64,000 bases of DNA from Lentilitoribacter sp. Alg239-R112 (lineage in GTDB: Bacteria > Pseudomonadota > Alphaproteobacteria > Rhizobiales > Rhizobiaceae): contig NZ_LS999833.1 of the NCBI RefSeq assembly GCF_900537175.1, positions 310,001-374,000 of the forward strand, written 5' to 3'. This document shows positions 17,421 to 24,963 of the stretch, one piece after another. Below the pieces are notes generated by a model, which made no database searches, was not told the DNA's origin, and saw only the letters and a program-made list of their open reading frames with translations. Made by a program: the position numbers and the translations under genes. How positions within the stretch are numbered: position 1 is the first letter of the stretch; every line of letters begins with the position of its first letter.

Positions 17421-17867
17421 CTAACTTACCTCTGGCTGCATTCTAAAACCCACTGCCATACGGTTCCAGACATTGATCGTGCTAACAGCTAGAGATAGAT
17501 TTACGCATTCCTCTTTGGTAAAATTTTTGAGAAGGTTTTCATAATCTTCATCGGGCGCGCCAGTCTCACTCAACAGGGTCAAAGCCTCAGCCCATGCCAA
17601 TAAAGCACGTTCGCGATCAGTAAAAATTTCAGCTTCGCGCCAAACGCACACAAGCGCGATCCATTGCTCGCTCAAACCATCTTCTCGCGCTTCTTTTGTA
17701 TGCATGTCTACACAATACACACAGCCATTTATCTGCGATACACGAAGTTTTAGAAGGTGGATAAGCTTTGGGTCAAGGCCAGATTTTCCGGAGACATATT
17801 GCTCCATTCCATAAATTGCTTTCAGCCCATCGGGGGCAACTTCCGCAAAGTTAAGACGTGTTTTCAT
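17421..17867 (-). CDS. Carboxymuconolactone decarboxylase/AhpD-like protein
   Basis: 148 residues. The motif 'INGCVYCVDMHTKEAR' contains the C-x-x-C-x3-H redox centre of the AhpD-like branch of the CMD family, which act as peroxidase partners or detoxify reactive species. It lies 48 bases downstream of the Rrf2 regulator on the same strand and is probably cotranscribed and controlled by it. Confidence 0.9.
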   Translation of the reverse strand: MKTRLNFAEVAPDGLKAIYGMEQYVSGKSGLDPKLIHLLKLRVSQINGCVYCVDMHTKEAREDGLSEQWIALVCVWREAEIFTDRERALLAWAEALTLLSETGAPDEDYENLLKNFTKEECVNLSLAVSTINVWNRMAVGFRMQPEVS

Positions 17868-17915
17868 ATCGTTTCCTTTCCTTTTAAAAGTATGGTTTTA
17901 GTGTAAGAATTAGCT

Positions 17916-18416
17916 TTAGCTGAGGTGCCTTAAGTGCATGTCCATAAGCTTACATCCGCGGGCGACGATGGCGCCATCGTCGTCACTTGCAAGCACCTGT
18001 GCATTAATTTGCTCGATTGTGACCGAACGTAACTCGTTTCGATAGGCCAGTTCAGCTCGAAGCATTGCCGCGTTAATCTGGCATGGTGATCTGTAATGTT
18101 TGTCGAGCAAAGGGCTTGGCCCGTTCCGGCGGATTTCTTTACAGCGAAAAGCCGGCTCTGGTCCCTCAACAGCAAGAACAACGTCCAAAAGACTAATTTT
18201 GGATGCGGGCTTAGCCAGCAAGTACCCACCCTTTGGTCCCGGTACGGTTTTCACAATACCAGCACGCGATAAAGATTGCAGATGCTTGAGCAGATAACTC
18301 GTCGACACCCCATGAAATTCGGCCAAGGCAGCTGCGGACAATAATCCACCTTCGGGCAACCCCGCCAAGACTGATACCGAATGTATCGCCTGCTCCACAC
18401 CATCACCCAGCTTCAT
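17916..18416 (-). CDS. Rrf2 family transcriptional regulator
   Basis: 166 residues; winged HTH with the Rrf2 signature 'STSYLLKHLQSLSRAGIVKTV' and 'GPKGGYLLAKP'. Cysteines are present ('FRCKE', 'SPCQIN', 'RGCKL'), but the three-Cys Fe-S spacing of IscR/NsrR is not matched, so redox rather than cluster sensing is possible. It heads an operon with the AhpD-like gene. An imperfect inverted repeat just upstream is the probable autoregulatory site. ATG with AGGATG upstream. Confidence 0.88.
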   Translation of the reverse strand: MKLGDGVEQAIHSVSVLAGLPEGGLLSAAALAEFHGVSTSYLLKHLQSLSRAGIVKTVPGPKGGYLLAKPASKISLLDVVLAVEGPEPAFRCKEIRRNGPSPLLDKHYRSPCQINAAMLRAELAYRNELRSVTIEQINAQVLASDDDGAIVARGCKLMDMHLRHLS

Positions 18417-18432
18417 ATTTGCATCCTATCAT

Positions 18433-18459
18433 AATCATGGATACATTTTATCTATGATT
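18433..18459. promoter_or_regulatory. Probable Rrf2 operator
   Basis: AATCATGGATA (18433-18443) and TATCTATGATT (18449-18459) form an 11-base inverted repeat with one mismatch and a 5-base spacer, centred about 30 bases upstream of the Rrf2 ATG. Position and dyad suggest autoregulation. Confidence 0.55.
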
Positions 18460-18633
18460 CTATTTTTGTCAATTGCGCTCGAGTGAGATCGCCAAAGCCG
18501 AACATTTGTTCCTTTCTTATTTTGGTGTGCACCAGGGTTAGGCTCAATAATTCAGAACTGCGACAAATCGGTTTGTTGTCAGTCGCCTATTCACCCGCTA
18601 ATGATTATCTTGTCTATATTTGGCAAGGTGTTC

Positions 18634-19011
18634 ATGAATATAAGCCGTACCGTCAGTAATGCTCTATCCATCCTGTGTGTCATCGCACTGGTTTGGATTG
18701 GCTTTGCGCATCGGCCAGTCATTACATCACCCACATCGCCCATTATCGACCTTTCAGAATATGCCCTTCCCGATGGAACGATTCCGGTAATTTGTTTCGG
18801 TGGACAAGGCGATGGAAAAACTACAACATCGCAAGGCTGCGAATATTGCACACTTGCCAGTTCGGTCATTCTTCCTGAACGACCCTATTTGTTTGCAAGA
18901 ACAGCCATCGGCATCCGTTTTATAGGTCCGGCGCATAAAAACCCGGCTATATCAAAATCAATCAGACTAGCTGGCGCTCCGCCAACTGGCCCACCTGCTC
19001 TCTCCATATAA
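18634..19011 (+). CDS. DUF2946-like periplasmic protein of the copper cluster
   Basis: 125 residues with an N-terminal hydrophobic segment (signal or anchor, about 10-30). Then come 'IPVICFGG', a 'CEYC' motif and a C-terminal 'AGAPPTGPPALSI', which resembles the DUF2946 pattern C-x2-C and terminal R/G-A-P-P. These proteins often sit beside copper handling genes. ATG at 18634 has AAGG spaced correctly; an upstream ATG at 18601 lacks one. It precedes the YcnI-PCuAC fusion and SCO genes and may be the first gene of their operon. Metal role inferred from context. Confidence 0.65.
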   Translation: MNISRTVSNALSILCVIALVWIGFAHRPVITSPTSPIIDLSEYALPDGTIPVICFGGQGDGKTTTSQGCEYCTLASSVILPERPYLFARTAIGIRFIGPAHKNPAISKSIRLAGAPPTGPPALSI

Positions 19012-19137
19012 CTGGTCTGTCTTCTGCACCCTTAAGATCACCACTCTTGCTGGCTGCCAAAGACCTCAAAATTACACATCAACCTAATTGTAAGACGTAA
19101 AGATCGAAGACATCGATCTATGTCTATGGAGAATAAA

Positions 19138-20136
19138 ATGAGAAACCTCTTTTCAAAACTAAGCGCAACTGTGCTCATCGCAACCTTTTCAACTTCAATT
19201 TACAGCCCGCTTGCCAATGCCCACGCTGTTTTGGATATAAAAGAAGCATCCGTTAATACCTATCAAAGAATAGCAGTTCGTATCGGGCATGGTTGCGATG
19301 GCCAAGCCACGCAAAAAGTCAGCGTCACCATTCCAGAGGGTATTATCTCAGTCAAACCAATGCCTAAAGCAGGCTGGCAGCTTGAAACCGTAGAAGGTGA
19401 CTATTCTGGCAAATACTCCAATCACGGAAAAACCATTACATCGGGCGTCAAAAAGCTTATCTGGTCTGAAGGCGAGTTACAAAATGGACATTTTGATGAA
19501 TTCGTATTTCAAGCTCGTTTAACGGATAGTCTTCCTGCCGGAGAAAAAGTATTCATCCCTATCGAACAGAACTGTGCTGACGGCAATTTATCATGGAGCG
19601 AAATCCCCGCAAAAGGACAAGACCCGCATGACCTGAATAGACCAGCTCCTGGCCTTATGATTCATGCTGCAGCGGCAAGTCATGGTGATCATCACGATAC
19701 CAAGATGATGGATACCGTTAAAATTAGCGATCTCGAAATCATGTCTGCGATGATACGCGCAACACCACCGAAGGCACCTGTGTCTGCCGGTTACATGGTT
19801 ATCCGAAACAAGGGGTCCGAGATGGATCGTTTAATTGGTGGTGCTGCATCCTTTGCAGGGAAAGTCGAAATTCATGAAATGAAGATGGATGGCGACGTGA
19901 TGAAAATGCGTGAAGTTGCTGGTGGCCTGGAAATTCCGGCTGGAGGCGAAGTCACGCTAAAGGCTGGCGGATTGCATGTCATGTTTATGAAACTCGGCGA
20001 GCAGATGAAAGACGGCGAGACACGCACAATCACACTTGAGTTTGAAAAAGCCGGTAAGGTTGAATTTGAGCTTCCGGTCAAGACTGTCGAAGGTCACGGG
20101 CACAAGCACGGGCACGGGCACGGACATAAAAAATGA
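19138..20136 (+). CDS. YcnI-PCu(A)C fusion copper chaperone
   Basis: 332 residues: signal peptide ending 'SPLANA', mature N-terminus starting with His ('HAVLDIKEA') as in YcnI/DUF1775 copper-binding proteins (about 30-175), a His-rich linker ('SHGDHH'), then a PCu(A)C domain (about 195-315) with 'EIHEMKMDG' and 'LHVMFM' (the H/M copper ligands), and a repeated Gly-His tail. Periplasmic Cu(I)/Cu(II) delivery, probably to cytochrome oxidase CuA with the SCO protein encoded next; the genes overlap by four bases. GGAG precedes ATG 19138. Confidence 0.92.
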   Translation: MRNLFSKLSATVLIATFSTSIYSPLANAHAVLDIKEASVNTYQRIAVRIGHGCDGQATQKVSVTIPEGIISVKPMPKAGWQLETVEGDYSGKYSNHGKTITSGVKKLIWSEGELQNGHFDEFVFQARLTDSLPAGEKVFIPIEQNCADGNLSWSEIPAKGQDPHDLNRPAPGLMIHAAAASHGDHHDTKMMDTVKISDLEIMSAMIRATPPKAPVSAGYMVIRNKGSEMDRLIGGAASFAGKVEIHEMKMDGDVMKMREVAGGLEIPAGGEVTLKAGGLHVMFMKLGEQMKDGETRTITLEFEKAGKVEFELPVKTVEGHGHKHGHGHGHKK

Positions 20137-20741
20137 GTGCTTCCAGCTCAGTGAGAAAAGGAGCTTGGGCAGCGATAGTTGCCCTTCTCCTCATCGTAGC
20201 TGTTTCCCTTACCTATCAGTTTGTTCTTAAGGGAACTAACAATGGATTTATGGCTAATACAAAAATAGGGAAACCATTTGATCTGATAGATCATAATGGC
20301 AATGCTATTACAGAGGCCGTACTTTCAGGTAAGCCATCCGCTGTATTTTTTGGATTTACGCATTGTCCAGAAGTTTGTCCAACCACCCTTTATGAATTAT
20401 CAGGCTGGCTGGACGCGCTGGGAGAAGACGGCAAGGACATCAATTCATTTTTTATAACAGTTGACCCTGAGCGGGATAGTCCGGAGGTAATGAAATCTTA
20501 TGTTGAGAATTTCACCGACCGAATTATCGGCATCACAGGTAATCCTGACGAAATCTTCAAACTTGCAAAATCATGGCATGTCTATTGGAAGAGAGTGCCT
20601 TTGGATGACGGTGATTACACTTTGGATCACACTGCCTCTATCTTTCTTGTTGATGCGAAAGGTAACTTCAAGAGCACTATCGCATTTCGGGAAAATGGTG
20701 AAACAGCTATGCAGAAATTGCGTAATCTGGTTAAAAACTAG
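20133..20741 (+). CDS. SCO1/SenC family copper-delivery protein
   Basis: 202 residues with an N-terminal membrane anchor (about 13-33) and thioredoxin-like domain. The copper site 'FTHCPEVCPTT' (CxxxC) and a later His in 'YTLDHTASIFLVD' are intact. SCO proteins insert copper into cytochrome c oxidase subunit II or act as thiol reductases in the periplasm. Start ATG overlaps the preceding stop (ATGA), indicating translational coupling to the copper chaperone. Confidence 0.93.
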   Translation: MSASSSVRKGAWAAIVALLLIVAVSLTYQFVLKGTNNGFMANTKIGKPFDLIDHNGNAITEAVLSGKPSAVFFGFTHCPEVCPTTLYELSGWLDALGEDGKDINSFFITVDPERDSPEVMKSYVENFTDRIIGITGNPDEIFKLAKSWHVYWKRVPLDDGDYTLDHTASIFLVDAKGNFKSTIAFRENGETAMQKLRNLVKN

Positions 20742-20760
20742 CAAACGCAAACAGCTGGAA

Positions 20761-20794
20761 TTGCCGCGTTCAAATTAAAGTCTGAATGCGGCAA
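20761..20794. terminator. Hairpin between SCO and LysR genes
   Basis: TTGCCGC-G-TTCA pairs with TGAA-T-GCGGCAA between two convergent genes. It lacks a clear T-tract, but position suggests transcript end for the copper operon. Confidence 0.4.
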
Positions 20795-20903
20795 ACCTTA
20801 ATACCTGTCCGACAAGGAAAGTTCGTTTATTGGGCAAGATCAGAAGCGCCTCAATGACAGCTGCACACAACATTCTCAGTCACGATTGCGAAATGCAGAT
20901 CAA

Positions 20904-21752
20904 TCACTGCGACTGCAAAACGTCGCACAACCTGTCGATCGTGCGCCGAATTTCCGGCAGGTGGCGATCATCCTGATGCGTTACAATCCAGCGATCATGT
21001 GCCAACTCTGGTACTGTCGAACCTGCCCTCAATAATGTCTTGTAGTCATCTCCAATGAATGTTGGCAATAAAGCTATGCCTTTGCCCGCCAATGCCAGAT
21101 CAAGGCAATTGCGCGGTGAGTTAATCTCGCAAACAGCATCATTGCCAATAGTCTTTGCCAACCATCTTGCTGATGGCGTTTCACCAATCACCTTAATCCA
21201 GCGTTCCGGCGCAGTCTTGGTAGCATAGGGCGCAAATTCTACGCGTGCTAATTTCCGCCCTGCAAGCCCCTCTTCCGTCGGCCGCCGAATGCGAATTCCA
21301 ATCACCACTTCTCGGTGAGATATATCCAGAGCACTTTCCGCCGAGATAAACCGCAAGCGGATATCGGCGGGCGAACCTGTAATCGCATCCAGCTTCCCGA
21401 GCAGTGCCAGAGTTGTCCACGTTCCTGCCGAGACCTTTACCAATGGACGTTCCTGTACACTTGATCTCGTGGTCAGCCGTATCATCCGCGCTTCAACATC
21501 ACTTAAATCGTCAAGCAATGTTCGCCCTTCGGACGTCAATTCGTAACCCCGATCATGGCGTACGAACAGCTCGCGCCCAAGTGATCTCTCGAGTGCGAGC
21601 ATTCGCCGGCCCAATGTGGCCGGGCTGCGCTGGGTAACCTTTGCAGCAGGGGACAATCCCCCTTCCCGCGCAACGGCAAGAAAGAGATGTAAATCATCCC
21701 ACATTGCGCGCGACCAACCGACTTTCTGACCTACACCAATCTTTTCACTCAT
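20904..21752 (-). CDS. LysR family transcriptional regulator
   Basis: 282 residues. HTH near 16-75 ('LFLAVAREGGLSPAAKVTQR', then 'LGRRMLALERSLGRELF') followed by a substrate-binding domain. ATG at 21752 has GAGG upstream. It is divergent from the tiny gene at 21868, whose promoter region it may control. The effector is unknown. Confidence 0.88.
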   Translation of the reverse strand: MSEKIGVGQKVGWSRAMWDDLHLFLAVAREGGLSPAAKVTQRSPATLGRRMLALERSLGRELFVRHDRGYELTSEGRTLLDDLSDVEARMIRLTTRSSVQERPLVKVSAGTWTTLALLGKLDAITGSPADIRLRFISAESALDISHREVVIGIRIRRPTEEGLAGRKLARVEFAPYATKTAPERWIKVIGETPSARWLAKTIGNDAVCEINSPRNCLDLALAGKGIALLPTFIGDDYKTLLRAGSTVPELAHDRWIVTHQDDRHLPEIRRTIDRLCDVLQSQ

Positions 21753-21867
21753 GAAAAGACCTCTTCAATTTGTTTTATTTAAGCGCCCTTAAATATCCTG
21801 TAAATTTCATCAAGGTCAAGCACCTCATTAGCCTTGCAATCACTATACACGTTAGAAGGAGATCGAT

Positions 21868-22041
21868 ATGGAGCGCACAAATATAGGTCCACCACCATGT
21901 CCTTTCCCCAATGAAAGGAAAAGCCAAAAACTACGGGAAGAAGATGCTTTCATGCAGGAGCATGGCGGTTGGGGTCCATATTGGTTTTCCAACTTTCTTG
22001 AGGCAATATTTGATCGTCGCCGTTTTCTGAGGCGTAAATAA
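21868..22041 (+). CDS. 57-residue conserved-looking small protein
   Basis: ATG preceded by a strong AAGGAG site eight bases away, 57 codons, TAA. The protein begins with a Pro/Cys segment 'MERTNIGPPPCPFPNERK', has a charged middle and an aromatic part 'HGGWGPYWFSNFLEAIF', and ends in an Arg-rich tail. No membrane helix is apparent. No family recognised. It is divergent from a LysR gene and convergent with a GNAT gene, so the LysR protein may control it. Codon use and the excellent ribosome site argue that it is a real gene. Confidence 0.65.
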   Translation: MERTNIGPPPCPFPNERKSQKLREEDAFMQEHGGWGPYWFSNFLEAIFDRRRFLRRK

Positions 22042-22082
22042 ACATGCCTAATAATGTGACATCCGGAGATTATCTGATCGGC

Positions 22083-22622
22083 TTACCAAAGCTCTTTATT
22101 GTTCAACGCCGCGACACATTGCGATGTTCCGATCAATGGTTGATGCCCGCTGTCAGACAGGGGTAGCCCAAGCCAACCTTCCGGCTGACTTAGTTTCAAC
22201 GGAGCTTTGGCAAAATCTTCTGTAATGGGCCTAAAGCCCGTCTTGGAATAATAGTTCGGGTCACCATAAGTCAGAGCAATATCAACGCCCAGTTCGCATA
22301 ATTGTTCCAACCCATAAGTTATCAGCTTTTGACCGACACCTCGTTTTTGCTGATCAGTTTTGACCGCAACAGGTGATAGAATAAAAACCGTGCGTTTATC
22401 GTCCTTGTAGATCAGGCGAGAAAAGAAGATGGCACCGACAAGCGTATGATTGTCAATGGCGGAAAAGGCAAATAAATCCTCATCAGGCGTTGTTTGCATC
22501 ATATCTGCGACCAACCCACCGACAAGCTTGCCTTCATTTTCACCTTCAGAATCTGTAAATGTTGATGTAAACAGGTTTGCGATTTCCGATTGCCTGCCTG
22601 CGTGACCTGAAATGAACTCCAT
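22083..22622 (-). CDS. GNAT family N-acetyltransferase
   Basis: 179 residues. The acetyl-CoA motif A region reads 'LSPVAVKTDQQKRGVGQKLI' (Q/R-x-x-G-x-G/V), followed by 'GVDIALTYGDPNYYSKTGFRP', typical of the YhbS-like predicted acetyltransferases. Substrate unknown. ATG at 22622 is preferred over the preceding GTG; GGAAGGGA lies upstream. Single gene. Confidence 0.88.
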   Translation of the reverse strand: MEFISGHAGRQSEIANLFTSTFTDSEGENEGKLVGGLVADMMQTTPDEDLFAFSAIDNHTLVGAIFFSRLIYKDDKRTVFILSPVAVKTDQQKRGVGQKLITYGLEQLCELGVDIALTYGDPNYYSKTGFRPITEDFAKAPLKLSQPEGWLGLPLSDSGHQPLIGTSQCVAALNNKELW

Positions 22623-22752
22623 CACTTCCCTTCCGTTTTAACGAGAGCTTCTGATCAATTTATCAGCCTACTCCAGGATGCGAAACCGACTTTTCGTCGC
22701 GGTACACGTTTTTAGGATAGAAATTTCCCGGCTTTTACGATAACCACAAGTC

Positions 22753-23121
22753 ATGTTGAGAATCCTGAGAAACTATGATGTGAAAACACTTGTAGTTGCA
22801 CCTTTGCTGGTGCCGCTTCTCGCCTATATTTTCTTTTCAGTCGGCACTATGCCCACTTTCTCGAAGCAAGGTTTTGAGATTGTTATTTGCTCAGGAACAG
22901 GCCCTCTAACGACTTCGCCAGAGGACAACAAGGACGAACCAACCCATTCGCAATGTGAGTGGTCATCCCAAATTGTTGAAGCCAATGCCGAACAACATTT
23001 TTCCTCTGAATCTGCTTATTTCGGTTCTTTTTACATTCACAAATATAGTGCCCGGTACGATTGGTTTACCGAGAACCGTCATTATTCAAAGAAAGCGCGC
23101 GCACCACCTCTCCCACTTTGA
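22753..23121 (+). CDS. DUF2946-like membrane-anchored protein next to PepSY protein
   Basis: 122 residues: an N-terminal hydrophobic helix (about 12-32), a periplasmic part with 'IVICSGTG' and 'SQCEW', and a C-terminal 'YSKKARAPPLPL'. The A-R-A-P-P end is the characteristic DUF2946 tail. It is 45 bases upstream of the PepSY transmembrane protein on the same strand; such pairs are found in metal-uptake or reductase loci. The ribosome site is weak. Family assignment rests mainly on the tail. Confidence 0.6.
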   Translation: MLRILRNYDVKTLVVAPLLVPLLAYIFFSVGTMPTFSKQGFEIVICSGTGPLTTSPEDNKDEPTHSQCEWSSQIVEANAEQHFSSESAYFGSFYIHKYSARYDWFTENRHYSKKARAPPLPL

Positions 23122-23166
23122 TTTCGAAATAACATCAAAGTATCAATAATTTGGGAGTTGTGGCTT

Positions 23167-24576
23167 ATGTCTACGATGAACGCTGACGGTATTATCAGGC
23201 CGGATGAAACTGATAACCAAACGAATAAACTGTATTTCGCGGCATGGCGCTGGCATTTTTATGCCGGGCTTTATGTCATTCCATTTTTCATGATCCTTGC
23301 CATCACAGGCATGTGTATGACTTGGATCGCTTTTATCGATGGTCGGGATGGTGAACGCATACCTGTTGCCATACAAGAAACCATTTTACCCGTATCAGAA
23401 CAAGCAAAAACTGCTGTCGCAGCAATACCCGAAGGAACTCTTGTTAAATACATGGCGCCGATGGAAAAAGATTTAGCGGCAATTTTTCAGGTGAGCCATG
23501 ATGGTAACGCATTTATGGTTGCCGTTGACCCTTATCAGGGAACTGTCGTAGGCCAGCTTCCCCGCCGTAGCGGTTGGTATGATTTTGTTGATAATATTCA
23601 CAGCGATTTAATGCTGGGTGTGACCGGCGATCGCATGCTGGAAATTGCAGCATCCCTTGGCATGGTTCTGATTGCAACCGGGCTTTATATGTGGTGGTCA
23701 AGAGATCGTGGTCTGCGCGCAACCCTTCTGCCCTCGTTTGCCAAAGGCGGTCGCGCTACATGGAAATCCCTCCATGGGGTTGTCGGGATCTGGCTGTCTT
23801 TCTTTCTGGTGTTCTTTTTGGTCTCCGGCCTTGCCTGGACCGGCATATGGGGCGGAAAATTCGTGCAGGCATGGAGCACATTCCCCGCCGAGAAATGGGA
23901 TAATGTTCCGCTATCGGATGAAACTCATGCCAGCATGAACCATGGCCGGAAAGAAGTAGCCTGGGCACTTGAACAGACCCCAATGCCCAATTCCGGCAGT
24001 ATTGTTGGAGAAGCCATTTTGCCCGAAGGCACGCCAGTTAATCTGGATACAATGGACGCGCTTGCGAGAAAAATCGGGTTTGAAGAACGCTATCAAATGA
24101 ACATACCAAAAAATGAAGCCGGTGTTTACACTTTCAGCAGAGACTCAATGAGCACCGATAGTGCTGATCCAATGTCAGATCGTACTGTTCATGTTGACCA
24201 ATATACAGGTAAAGTTCTTGCCGATGTTCGTTATGAGGATTACTCATGGGCAGGCAAAGCCATGGCCGTTGGTATTGCTCTTCACATGGGGACATTGGGA
24301 CTTTGGAGTGTTTTGGCAAACACGCTTGTGTGCCTGTCGGTGCTTTTCCTGTGCGTCAGCAGCATTGTGTTGTGGTGGAAGCGTCGTCCTGCCGGCTCAG
24401 TAAGACTCGCAGCGCCAAAGCTGCCCAAAGACATGCCTTTATGGCAGGGTGCTGCGCTTGTTGGTTTAGGTGTTTCATTAGCATTTCCGTTGGCCGGACT
24501 TACAATCTTAACCGGAATGGTTTTGGATCAACTGATCATTTCAAAAGTGCCATTGTTGAAACGGGCCTTTTCTTAG
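23167..24576 (+). CDS. PepSY-associated transmembrane (iron-regulated) protein
   Basis: 469 residues with four predicted membrane helices: one at about 30-55, a pair around 155-215 and one near 360-390, plus a hydrophobic C-terminus. PepSY-like extracytoplasmic parts lie between helices 1-2 and 3-4. The motif 'AAWRWHFYAGLYVIPFFMIL' with conserved His and 'VDNIHSDLMLG' are typical. The family is linked to ferric siderophore or copper reduction, with His residues as possible haem ligands. GGGAG precedes ATG 23167. It likely forms an operon with the DUF2946-like gene. Confidence 0.87.
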   Translation: MSTMNADGIIRPDETDNQTNKLYFAAWRWHFYAGLYVIPFFMILAITGMCMTWIAFIDGRDGERIPVAIQETILPVSEQAKTAVAAIPEGTLVKYMAPMEKDLAAIFQVSHDGNAFMVAVDPYQGTVVGQLPRRSGWYDFVDNIHSDLMLGVTGDRMLEIAASLGMVLIATGLYMWWSRDRGLRATLLPSFAKGGRATWKSLHGVVGIWLSFFLVFFLVSGLAWTGIWGGKFVQAWSTFPAEKWDNVPLSDETHASMNHGRKEVAWALEQTPMPNSGSIVGEAILPEGTPVNLDTMDALARKIGFEERYQMNIPKNEAGVYTFSRDSMSTDSADPMSDRTVHVDQYTGKVLADVRYEDYSWAGKAMAVGIALHMGTLGLWSVLANTLVCLSVLFLCVSSIVLWWKRRPAGSVRLAAPKLPKDMPLWQGAALVGLGVSLAFPLAGLTILTGMVLDQLIISKVPLLKRAFS

Positions 24577-24963
24577 CCAAAATTGCTTGCCAGGCAAATT
24601 GAACGGCAAACAATCATTTCTACCAACCAAAGAACCCTGCGAGATTGTTCCCGTGGGGTTCTTTAGGCTGATTTAAGGACTGTATGAACAGATCAGCATC
24701 CATATTTTTCTTGGGCAATACGAGAAGCAAAATACTGCAACTACTTATTGATAGTATTGGAGTTTCCACTCAATAATACGTGTCGATTAGTACTGCGGAA
24801 GAAATCAAGTTTAACTCAGAATCTGGCCCGTTTAGCCTTTATTAAGGTTACTAATTCATATTTTTAAAGAAAATTACTAGATCAAGTTGGCTATACAGAT
24901 TGAAGATCCCGTAAATATTTCACCCCCAATTCCATTTTAATCACAATTTTTGACAGGCCCCCC
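24577..24963. other. Intergenic region between PepSY gene and chemoreceptor
   Basis: 387 bases without a credible gene. It holds the PepSY operon terminator (24629-24664) and, presumably, the chemoreceptor promoter in the AT-rich stretch 24780-24940. No convincing sigma-28 or other specific promoter motif was identified by eye. Confidence 0.4.
24629..24664 (+). terminator. Terminator after PepSY gene
   Basis: AAAGAACCC (24629-24637) pairs with GGGTTCTTT (24656-24664), with further pairing inside. The core is almost identical to the hairpin at 28783-28815 after isocitrate lyase. Confidence 0.7.

Noticed and set aside
17258..17446. 62-codon plus-strand frame after merR
   Set aside because: No ribosome site; overlaps the hairpin and the end of the AhpD-like gene.
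24684..24776. 30-codon frame after the PepSY terminator
   Set aside because: Too short, no ribosome site, and within a likely promoter region.
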